A stretch of DNA of 64,000 nucleotides from Dryocosmus kuriphilus (Eukaryota > Arthropoda > Insecta > Hymenoptera > Cynipidae). Where the stretch lies: the NCBI GenBank assembly GCA_038277395.1, contig CM076197.1, forward strand, positions 78,477,951 through 78,541,950, written 5' to 3'. Of this stretch, positions 45,466-54,850 are shown piece after piece. The first letter of the stretch is position 1. Each line of letters begins with the position of its first letter. The position numbers and the translations under genes were made by a program. The notes under the pieces were generated by a model. The model did no database searches. It saw nothing but the letters and a program-made list of their open reading frames with translations, and had not been told where the DNA came from.

Positions 45466-46049
45466 TATCATTACCAGAGGGTTGCCAATTTTTTTCTTGG
45501 GGCAAAAATTATACCCTCTGTCAAAAAATAAATAAATACTTTTTTTACCATCTTTTATTTTTTACTCGTCGAAAAATAGGAATATATTAAAATCCATACG
45601 AGATATTTTTAAAATTTAAAGAAAAGCTTATAAAAAATTTTCCGAACTCAAATATTGAAAACTGTAGAAGAGTCATTTTTTTATCATTTCTTTTATCTCG
45701 TCACTAAATAGGAATATTGTAAAATCGATTCGAGAGCTTATATGAAATCGTAGAAAAGGCGTAGAAAAAACTGTCAAATTTTTATTCGTCCTTTTTTTAA
45801 ATATTTAAATCTCTTAATTTTTATTATGAAAATTTGGCAATATTTTATACACTTTTTTATATGATTTTAAACCTCTGGTCTTGATTTTCAATCATTTCAA
45901 ATATCTGTGGTCCCTTCCCTCAAGCACTTCCGTGGTTAAATTTTCGATGGGTTTCAATCAGCAAACATATCGAAACCCAAGAAATACTGGAAAATCATCC
46001 CCCGGAAACTGAGTGCCTGTGTGGGAATGACGGAGATGAAGTGTTCGCA

Positions 46050-46223
46050 TCTAAAGGGAGCAGAAACAACACACCTCAGCGATTTTTTTTTTTTGCCGGG
46101 ATCCTTTATTTTGGAGTTGTGGTTCTTGGATTATACGAAAGTACCTTGATTTCGTCATTAAGCAAACCATTTCGATATCGAGAATTTGATTTTTCTTGCG
46201 AAAATTCTATTTTAAAGTCAGCT
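46050..46223 (+). pseudogene. possible ionotropic-receptor exon fragment
   Basis: The frame RFFFFAGILYFGVVVLGLYESTLISSLSKPF has a membrane helix followed by a Y-x-S-x-L-x-S-x-L-x-x-P motif, which resembles the third membrane segment and S2 start of arthropod ionotropic receptors. It stops at a Tc1 insertion at 46225. Nothing convincing continues beyond the Tc1. Alternatives are a chance hydrophobic frame or part of a repeat. Confidence 0.33.
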
Positions 46224-46224
46224 A

Positions 46225-47491
46225 CAGTCTGTTCCACAAGAAAGAATACGCGTTTTCTCGAACAATTTTAAAGATTTTTGTTCGTTTCTTTTTTGGCCTG
46301 ACTGTACGTTTCAAGGGCATGACCGGAACCACCGATTTGGTTCAGTCTCATCCGAAGTGTCGGATAGTGAACAAGTTTGCGCAATGAGTGCAGTATACGC
46401 TAAACGCTTCGAAGCTGTGTTTTTGTGCAGCAATGCACACGGACCAAAACTTTCATACTCAGCTGCTGCTAACGTGCTTAAAAAGTCTAAGTACTTCGTG
46501 CAAAAGTGGGTGGAGCGGTATAGGGACACAAAAGTTGTTGAGGATCTTCCAGGAAAAGGAGAAACGCGAGCAACGTCCAGCAAGAAGGATAAGGGGATCA
46601 TCGCACTATTCAAGCGCAACCCCACTCTACGGCTGCGCGAATCCAAGGCTAAGCTAACGGAGAAGGGATTAGACGTTAGTATAAACACTATAAGACGCAG
46701 ATTAGTTGAGGAAAACATGCAGTACCGTAGCACGAGGCAGAAACCCCTGCTCTCAGAAGTGCACATGCAAAACGGCTGTCATGGGCTATGGAAAATAATG
46801 ATCGTGATTGGTCAAATGCGATTTTTTCCGACGAAGAATCCTTTCGGGCATGGGTTCCAATAAAACGTGCCTGGTCAGGCAAAGGTGAGCGGTTCCTCCA
46901 GCGAACTGTTAAACACCCAGTAAAGATCCATGTTTGGGGATGCTTCTCACAGCGCGGTTTTGGCTGTTTAGAGCTGTTCACTGAGAACCTGAACGCGGAA
47001 AAAAATGGTCAAAATCTACAAGCATGGTCTTCTGAGGTCTGCAGAAAAGATGTTTGGAGCCAATAATGAGGTTTGGATCCTTCAAGAGGACAACGATCCC
47101 AAACATTGCAGTCGCCTCTGCAAGAACTGGAAAGCTGAAAATGGCGTCGTCACCTTGGCCTAGCCTTCGCAATCTCCTGATGCCAATCCGGTTGAAAATG
47201 TGTGGAGTGTCGTTAAGAGAAAACTTGCAGGAAGGCGTGTGTTCACCCTCAAGCAGCTCTCTCGACGAATTAGAGAGGTGTGGCGCTCTCTATCTTTAGA
47301 ATATGCTGAAAAATTAGTCGAGAGCATACCCAGAAGATGCCAGGCCGTTATCGAGAAGAATGGCGATTGGACCATTTATTAAGGTAAGTCCTCCCTAATT
47401 TTTAAAGCGTTTTTTCATGCCAAAAAAGAAAAATAAAGTTTTCTTTAAAACTTTTCGAGAAAACGCGTATTCTTTCTTGCAGAACAGACTC
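46225..47491 (+). mobile_element. Tc1-like transposon copy 2, 1267 bp
   Basis: Same terminal repeats as copy 1, with TA on both sides (46223-46224 and 47492-47493), but in the opposite orientation. The last base of the right end differs (C instead of G). Confidence 0.94.
46384..47382 (+). pseudogene. Tc1-like transposase, frameshifted copy
   Basis: Closely similar to the copy-1 protein from ATG 46384 to the stop at 47380-47382. A deletion near 46770 shifts the frame after EVHMQ, extra A's near 47000 shift it again, and a TAG replaces W near 47161 just before the third catalytic region. All three catalytic regions remain recognisable. It diverged from copy 1 mainly by scattered substitutions. 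Confidence 0.92.
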
Positions 47492-47493
47492 TA

Positions 47494-47747
47494 AGTTTCG
47501 GAAAAATAAGAGTAAGTAAGAGGGCATTTAAAATGAGATAATTTGAAAGTTTTTTTATTCGCAAAATTTCTTAGGATTGTAAGAGAAGGGTTAAAAATAT
47601 AAGCGTGTTTCAAAATGCAAAAAATTATTTATTAATTCTTTACAGTTCCTTTTTGTATATATTTCTTTCAATCATTTCAAATATGTTGCAGACAAAGTTG
47701 TATATAAAGTTTATGTATAAGTATATGTATGAGGGTTTTTTTGGTAT
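47494..47747 (-). other. probable 3' UTR of the cysteine-rich peptide gene
   Basis: No coding signal. On the minus strand an AATAAA lies around 47628-47635, about 115 bp after the stop codon, and would serve as polyadenylation signal. Sequence from 47494 to about 47620 may instead be the continuation of the disrupted upstream locus. Confidence 0.45.
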
Positions 47748-50184
47748 TTAATCACATTTACAAGATCCATCACGGTGACAGTACTTTCCACCTTCGATTC
47801 CGGCAAGTGGTTTGTTGGCCTTCACACACGCTGCCTTGCATAATTCTTCAGTGCATGCTGTAATGTAAATTACAGTAAATTAATTTATATATTTATTACA
47901 ATTATTAAAAGCTTAAGCTATTCATAAAATGAATGCAAAAACAAGTAAAGAAAGAAACAAGTTAAATAAATTTTCTTAATTCAAAACTTTTTACCAAGCT
48001 TTAAAAGGTATTCTAAATTCCTCAGAGTCAATTTTTGACTCTTAATTCGGAGTCAATAACGATTGACTCTCTATAGATTCAATAAAGACTCTAATAGAGT
48101 ATTTTTTCTACTCTTTATTGTTCGAGTCAAATTTTTACTCCAAAGGGTATTGTAAACGCATTTACTCCAATGCTAGAGTAAAAGTTGACTCTAAATAGAG
48201 TAATTTTGAATCTAAGCTGATCATGTGCTTTAGTGTCGCGCGCACTTTCTCTATCGTGCGGCGATCAGCTGATTTCCATGTGCTCGAAAGTAAAATAAGA
48301 AATGTTGAATTATTATCAGTGATAAAGTTTTTATAATTCCAATCGAAGAATTTTTGAAGCTGCAGGGTGAATTGCAGTCCAAATCGCAAGGGGTGTGTTA
48401 CCTGCGAAGTGATTCAGGTAATAAATCGATTTTCATAAGTATACGGAGGAAATTGCCAACTATGTGTATACACTCAAAATTCTTAACCTATAACTTGTTG
48501 AATTTGGTACTTTTTTCTATTCTTAGTTATTTCAATTTTATTTCATCACCGTAATCTTGATTATAATTTTGATTTTATTTAACAACAATTATGATGATTT
48601 CAATATTTTTCAGGTTGTTGTGATTTTTTGACAAACGTCATCGTGAAAATGGGCATTCCGAAACCATGCTGCTCAAGCTTGGATACAAGTTTGAAAAATC
48701 TTCCCCTTAATGGGATAAGGTAAAGAATCTAAATCAAGCGCACTTTAAAGTTATATATATTAGATGCCTGATGTGTAATGAAAATTATTTTTTTCTTTCA
48801 GTGATGAAACATTCTCCAACATGGACAGCTTCGAAGAATCGACGCTCGATGTGGAAGATGAAGATGATATCCAAGATGATAACTAATTAATGTATGCAGT
48901 GTTTGTGTTATATGTTTAAAAAATAAATACTACTCTTTTATTCAAATGGCGTATGAGCAGTATTACAAACCTTCCGTAATAACTCTAGGAAAGAGTAAAT
49001 TCAAACTCTGATCACATGTTTTCATGTTTACTCTTTTAAGAATCAATTTGTACTCTTGCAAGAGTAAAATAAAATCTGTCATAGAGTCATATCTTAATCT
49101 ATGTGGAGTGAGTAATTGACTCCAATTTTAGAATACTCAAATTTACTCTTCTGAAGAATCAAAATTTACTTCATATGGAGTGGCTGCATTTTGACTCTTC
49201 TAAAGAGTCATTTATTGACTCTATTAGAGTCAAAATTGAGTCTAAGGAATTTAGAACAATGTATTTTCTCCCTTGATTTAAAGAACTCATTTTTCGAGTA
49301 TTTTTCCTGAAACAAGTTGTTCCATTTTAAACATCTTTATTTTCTCTATCTTTACACCATTTCTTCCCTTCTAAAAGCTTGCATAGTCGAGAATCAAATT
49401 ATCACTGTTTAATTTTAAAAAAATAGTCGCTTATATATTTGCATAGAATAATAATCTCTAACATATCAGTTGATTTAAAAAACAAAATTTATAAATAACA
49501 AAAGTTCAATATTATTTCCCGTGATTAATAATCGCCGATAATTATTAATAAGTACTCTAATAAAGTTTTACCTTCCAATTTCTTACAAGCTTGTGAAATT
49601 CTAACAGTAAATTTCAAAAATATTTTTAAGCAAATAACAGGACTCGGACTTTCTGCTTTTTTCCACTTTTTGTTAATTTTTAGTTTTTTGTAATTTGACA
49701 CTTTAATGAACTTAGGATTTCAAGTTTTCAGCACTTACAATCTGTAATTGTTTAACTTTAAATGCTTCAATTTGAAAATTTTCAAGTGTTTGGATTTCCA
49801 GTTCAAATTTTAACGATTTTAAGTTTGAATTATTCAAGATTTTAGGGGTGTCAATTTAAAATTGCCAATTTACAATTTTTAACGGTTCTATTTTGAAGCT
49901 TTTTTTTGTTTTTTTTTCTAACTAATTTCTTTCTCTCTTCTACAAACAGGTAAAAAAGACAAAAAGTAGTGTTAGGGGACAGTTGGCCGGGACTTCTTCC
50001 AAAATACTTAAGTGAAAATTACATTTTTAAACTTATCCACTAAACGAATTTTTTTAAATTGAAATATTTAATTTTAATTGTAAATAAATAATTTTAAAAA
50101 CTTACTCTTGTCGGAGCCGGCTTGAACGAAAGAAGCACAGGCTAAAGCCACTAGGCACAAGTAAAGGAAATACAGAACTTTCAT
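47748..50184 (-). CDS. secreted six-cysteine CSalpha-beta (defensin-like) peptide, two exons
   Basis: Exon 1 is 50184-50106 (ATG at 50184), exon 2 is 47857-47748 with its stop at 47750-47748. The intron has GTAAGT and TTACAG borders and splits a codon after its first base. The predicted precursor is 62 residues: a 22-residue signal peptide (basic start, Leu-rich core, end at VQA) and a mature part of about 40 residues. Six cysteines are spaced C-x4-C-x3-C-x15-C-x5-C-x-C. The C-x3-C and C-x-C pairs are the hallmark of the cysteine-stabilised alpha-beta fold shared by insect defensins and some arthropod venom peptides. The x15 loop is longer than in classical insect defensins. Function (antimicrobial, venom or other) cannot be told from sequence. 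Confidence 0.85.
48011..49256 (+). mobile_element. 1246-bp inverted-repeat element with AGAGTC motifs and a spliced frame
   Basis: Ends TTCTAAATTCC and GGAATTTAGAA. The outer 150-200 bp on each side are packed with GACTCT / AGAGTC words in both orientations, roughly every 10-25 bp. The centre (48290-48930) is different in composition and holds a three-exon reading frame. No target duplication could be recognised. It does not match a transposon family I know. It sits in the intron of the cysteine-rich peptide gene on the opposite strand. Confidence 0.72.
48306..48886 (+). CDS. small spliced open frame inside the AGAGTC element
   Basis: Three exons keep one frame across two GT-AG introns: exon A to 48417 (donor GTAATA), exon B 48614-48719 (acceptor TTTTTCAG, donor GTAAAG) and exon C 48802-48886 (acceptor CTTTCAG, stop TAA at 48884-48886). 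AATAAA lies at 48922-48927. Exon A is open only from a stop near 48322 and lacks an ATG, so either an upstream exon exists or translation starts at the ATG at 48649. From that ATG the protein has 51 residues, starting MGIPKPCC and ending in a very acidic tail (LDVEDEDDIQDDN). No known domain. An MG..CC start could be lipid-modified, but that is conjecture. Confidence 0.5.
49257..50105. other. intronic AT-rich stretch
   Basis: No gene or repeat structure seen apart from A/T runs. Confidence 0.5.
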
Positions 50185-50254
50185 GTTGAAATTGATCGGT
50201 TTACTCGAACTGAGCTGTTTCTTGAAGTGTTTACAGAAATTGACAGTTCAAGCC

Positions 50255-50263
50255 ATTTATATA
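50255..50263 (-). promoter_or_regulatory. TATA box of the cysteine-rich peptide gene
   Basis: TATATAAAT on the minus strand lies about 70 bp upstream of the ATG. A TCAGT initiator-like word occurs about 50 bp downstream of it (near 50209), and a plain transcription start about 30 bp downstream is equally possible. Confidence 0.55.
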
Positions 50264-51229
50264 CCTTAAAACTTCTGGTCGCAGAGGTCAATAAGATATC
50301 ATATTTATTATTTATGTATTTTGTATGTGACATTATATTATCCACGACAATTATCGCAATGTGAGTGAATACTTTTTATTGCGTGTTCTACATTTGAATT
50401 TAATCAAATTAAAAGTTATTTCGTCATTATACATATGGTATTGAAATCAACAAACAAAATTAAACTCTCGATTATAGCTTATCTCATTGTTTTTGTGTGC
50501 AAGATGAAATTCTAAAAATTTTCCCACATTTTTTCCACATCGCACAACACAGTGGCGCAACATTTTCAAAAATTTTAATTTTAATCAAAGTTATTATTTT
50601 ATTAATTTTTTCTATGCGTGAGAAGCTCGTTTTATTACCTTTCTTTTTAAATGAATGTTGTTGAAAAAATTATATAATTTTTTTTTAAAAGCTCGACGTT
50701 CATTTCTAATTTGCACCACACAAGTTCAATTCTCCAAACCATTTTTTAAAAAAACTATTACTCTAAGGAATTTCAATTTTGTTTACATGTGTATTAGGGT
50801 AATTCATTTTATAAGGCAAAAAAAATTTCATCAAATCTAAACGCACACACGTTCTGTTGGTACCTATTTATGTCTAAATGAGCTGTGTGAAAGAAGGAGT
50901 CATTTGGATAAAATTTAGAGGTCCCCTTTTGACATTAAGGTATTATATAAGAATTAGCAAGAGTTAAAAATTTTTCCTTAATTGGATGCTTAAAATTTAT
51001 CGCCTTTCCAAGCTTAAGTGGGCATTTTTTGGTATAAATAACTATAATGTAATATACATTACACTTTTTTCTAATAATAATTTCTTGCAGAAAATAAACA
51101 ATTATTTTACTTTTATTTATTGTTAAAAATAAGGTAGTGTCGATTCATCCCGAAATTTAGGGATAAATAACTCAGAACTTTCAATTAGACCCAGTATTTT
51201 GTTTTGTTTTTTCGAGCATTTTGCGCGAA
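50264..51229. other. upstream and intergenic stretch
   Basis: No gene seen. The first 150 bp upstream of the TATA box contain GATA-type words (GATATCTTATT on the minus strand) that could be regulatory, but this is not distinctive in AT-rich DNA. Confidence 0.4.

Positions 51230-51281
<52 letters not shown>
51230..51281. repeat. poly-G tract, 52 bp
   Basis: Uninterrupted guanines. Length is probably variable and possibly an assembly or sequencing limit. Confidence 0.92.
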
Positions 51282-51282
<1 letters not shown>

Positions 51283-51654
51283 GAGATTTCATGATGAATA
51301 GCCCAGACCGTTCGTTTAATCGGTTATTCATACCGAAATTTCGGGTGAGTGCTCAAGTTATTTAAAAAAATACTAATCCCTGGAACCACACTTTTTTTTA
51401 AAATAATAAGAAATCAAACAATCAACTTGATTTCTCATTCAGGTTTGCATTACTTTCACACGATCCACGCACTGTTACATAAAAATAGCCATTCAGAAAA
51501 ATAATCCAAATATACAAAATTTCTTTATCTTCCAATATTCGAATTCAAATTAAAAGTTCCATTAAAAACGTTGCAGGCCTAAAAATGTTTTTAATTAAAA
51601 AATTGAAAACAAAAAAAGAGGACGGAAAAAAAAGAAGGCGACTACCTGAAAGGG

Positions 51655-51772
51655 CCATTCACATATTACGTAAGAATATTTCTTGACACCCCCCCCCCCC
51701 CCCCTGTAAGCAAATTTAAGAATTTTAGTAGCCCCCACCCCTTGTTTACGTCAGATCCCCCCCCCCCCCCCA
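51655..51772. mobile_element. fragment of a Harbinger-type MITE with poly-C tracts
   Basis: Starts GGGCCATTCACATATTACGT, close to the terminal repeat of the MITE at 51912-52501. Two C runs (51690-51704 and 51758-51771) replace the C-rich positions. The right end is not present. Confidence 0.6.
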
Positions 51773-51911
51773 TTGCTATTTTTTTCTAATACAATTACCA
51801 ACTATATTTTTTTCTTTTTCTAAAATGTAAAAAATACATGGAAAAATCGTAAAAAATTGTAAAACCAATATATATATATATAGATACATATACACTTTTT
51901 TTGCGCAGTAA

Positions 51912-52501
51912 GGAGCCATTAATTAATTACGTAAGGGTCCCGAGGAGGAGGGGGTTTCAAAAATCTCTACATGATCTTACCTAGGGGTGAGGGGGCGTAA
52001 AAACCATTCTTACTTAATATTTTCCTACGTTAATTTTTTCAATTCAAACCATCACAATAGAATATAACAGCTCAAACTACCCATTTTACGATTTTGAAAA
52101 TCCCGCTTTTAATAGTTCTCATGCTCCCATTTACTCTTTGACTGATTTCCTTTAAAATTGTTTCAAATCTAGTCGTTCATAATATATTTAACATATTATT
52201 CCTAGTTTGTAGTTTTTTGGCTAATTTGTTTCCTTAGATTGTTTCAAATCTTACCTTTCATTATATTATAATTATGGGTATTAAATACACATTTTCCAAG
52301 ACTAATAATTATTTTTCAAAAGATAAACATCTTTTACTTATGTCAAATAATAACGTGTTTAGTGTAACTGAACCTTTACTAACGATATTTAACTATTGAA
52401 CACTTTTTAGGGGAACTCGCGAAATCTTATGTGTTTTTACATGGGGGTGGGGAGCGTAGAAAATGGTCAAAACCGTCCTTACGTAATTAATGAATGGCCC
52501 C
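51912..52501. mobile_element. 590-bp Harbinger-type MITE
   Basis: Ends GGAGCCATTAATTAATTACG and its near-complement CGTAATTAATGAATGGCCCC, flanked by TAA on both sides (51909-51911 and 52502-52504). The 3-bp TWA duplication is characteristic of PIF/Harbinger. No coding sequence. Confidence 0.85.
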
Positions 52502-52859
52502 TAAACGAATTTTGGTACAATTCCCCTTTCTTGGTCGACACGTTTCTGTTCAAGTAAACCAAAGGTGTATTAGATATCCTCTATGCTGAAATGTTTAACA
52601 AATGCTCGAAAAATGAACGAAGGAATATTTCGTTCGATCAAAATTCACTCCTTTACGCAAAATAATGGGCCCGCAGTGCCGTTTTTAATAGCGGTGGGCC
52701 TCTAGGCTCGAAATGCTTGAGCTCTTAAGAAACTAATTTTCAGAAAATTTTAAATTTTAATGTAGGTTAGGTTTCAGTTTTTGTATATAAAAAAATAAAA
52801 AAAATAAAGTTGTCTTTTTAATAAATATTTTTGTTGAAATAAATTATTTTATTTAGGTA

Positions 52860-53795
52860 CACAGAGAAAAATGGATCATAAAACCTGGATGTTAAAACTA
52901 AAGGATAGTAACCGGTAGCATAAAATATGTTAAAGCGTATGATCTATAATCTTTATCTAATATATAAAGATATTACTAAACATAATCTCTAGATGTTACA
53001 TTCTTATAATCTCCAGACAATAATTCGTAACATTTGAAGATAATAAACCTACATGCGCGCGCAAAATTTTATCATTCAGATTACAATGGAAAAATGTACG
53101 CGATAACGCGTAGTGATGGATACTGATTTTACCTTATACTTCTGTTTTAATAGTTATTAAATCTGCATGAAACGTTTCGTCATGACAATGTCTTTGTGCC
53201 ATTTCCTAAATAAATTGTATCTTAATAAAACTAAATTGTTTTTTTTAATTAGAAATAAAATAAAAAATACAGGCGGACTAGTCGCATGACGCCGGATAAC
53301 AAGAACATTCTCCAAAGTAAGAAATATAAAAGGTATTTTTCGTAACAGATAAACGGTTCTAGATTCTTCTTTTTCATTTATCTTGTATAAAAATCTATTT
53401 TACTTTATACTTTGGAATATTCTTTTAGAATATTTGCAATTATAATAATATAATATATATAATAGTATAATAGCATGGATCATAGACTCTAATACCTTGG
53501 ATACAAGATTTTATGATCATGAATGACAAATTTTAATATCTAGGACTATAAATTCTAATATTGTGGATTATAAATTTTAACATCTTGGTTCCTAAACTAT
53601 AATATCTATACACTATAAATGTTAAAATCTGGCATGTGTCAGTTTATAATCCAAGATATTATCCGATACTATCTGTTTTTTAACATCTAGAGATTACGGT
53701 TTTAATAATCTAGATCGCTGTCCCATAGTTAATAGTCCAGTATTATACCCGGTAACATATTTTTAATTACCTTTTACAATCCATTTTTCTCAGTG
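52860..53795. mobile_element. 936-bp MITE with CAC(A/T)GAGAAAAATGG ends
   Basis: Ends CACAGAGAAAAATGGATC and GATCC...CCATTTTTCTCAGTG-like inverse, flanked by TA (52858-52859 and 53796-53797). The interior repeats short TAATATCT-GGAT and ATAAATTTTAA words. It lies between two GC-richer patches (52675-52730 and 53815-53880) that may be the ends of an older element. Confidence 0.75.
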
Positions 53796-53947
53796 TAGGG
53801 TTTGTTAAAATTATTTTTGGTGGTCACCAGTTGGAGCCCCTCAGGCAGGTGGGGCTCTAGGCCTGAGCTTTGTGCGGGCATTAGAGAAATCTTACGTGAG
53901 ATTTTTAAAGCACTCCCTTCCTGAATAGTCCCTAAGATCAACTTTTT

Positions 53948-54850
53948 TTACATTCTCATCTCAATGAAAAGGTATTAGTTTTATGTGAAAACTGACTTTC
54001 GCGGATTTCATGAAATCTCGACGTTTCATGACCCCCTGAATCCGAAAAAACATGTTATACGTTGGTGTCTGTCGTTGTCGTTGTTGTCGTAGTCTGTTAG
54101 CCCGATAACTTTAGAAGGACTAATCGGATTGGCTTGCGCTTTGGCGTACTTCTTTAAGGGATAAAAAGTAAGGACGAGTTCGTTAACCAGCGCTTTTTGA
54201 CCAACGGTTATGGTTTTATCCATCAAAAACTGTTTTCACAAAATCAAAAAAAACATTTTCCGGCTAAACCATGCGAGATGCAGAAAATATGTATATAACC
54301 AAAATTGTTTATCTTAAAAAGGTCTACAAATTTTATATTAACGATTTTTTGATAAAGTGCACGGTTTTTGTTTTAATCGAGGAAACTTTATTAAAAACCA
54401 AAATTCAAATTTCCCGACAAACTATGCAAGATACCAAAAAATGATGATAAACAAGGTTGTTCAACTCAAAAAGATCTACAAATTTTGATTTAACTATTTT
54501 TTGATAAAATGCACGGTTTTGATTTTAATCGAGAAAACGCTATTAAAAAATCAAAAATTCAAATTTCCTGCCAAAATATGCAAAATACAAAAGAAATGAT
54601 AATAAACAAAGTTGTTCACCTCAAAAGGATCTACAAATTTGCTTCATATCATTTTTTTGAACCGACGCGTAGTTTTTGAGTTATTCGTGAAATATGTTAT
54701 GAAATATAAAGGAAACCACTTTTCAGCAAAATTACGCAAGATATGAGAAAATATTAACAAGCAGAATTGTTCACCTTGGAAAGAGAGAGAGAATGATGAG
54801 AATGTATTCCTTAAGGGCGATAGAGCCTTAAGTAAAATAATTTCTTTGAG
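53948..54850. repeat. second copy of the THAP-element interior, with 150-160-bp tandem units
   Basis: Bases 53948-54290 match 10440-10800 in the same orientation and 54715-54845 match 10790-11060. Between them a unit of about 155 bp, beginning AATTTCC-GCAAA-TATGCAAGATA and including GTTGTTCACCTCAAAAAGATC, is repeated three to four times. The copy at 10 kb has only one such unit. Confidence 0.8.

Larger units (their letters stand above)
44170..45914. mobile_element. inverted-repeat element that hosts the intact Tc1
   Basis: GGGACCACAGATATTT followed by TAAATGATTGAAA at 44170-44198 recurs as its inverse at 45886-45914. The Tc1 at 44201-45465 sits just inside the left arm. Without the Tc1 the element would be about 480 bp, the size of a MITE. 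The remaining interior (45468-45885) is AT-rich and shows no gene. Confidence 0.55.
47858..50105 (-). other. intron of the cysteine-rich peptide gene
   Basis: 2248 bp, GT-AG, phase 1. It contains the inverted-repeat element at 48011-49256; the remainder is AT-rich and featureless. Confidence 0.8.
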
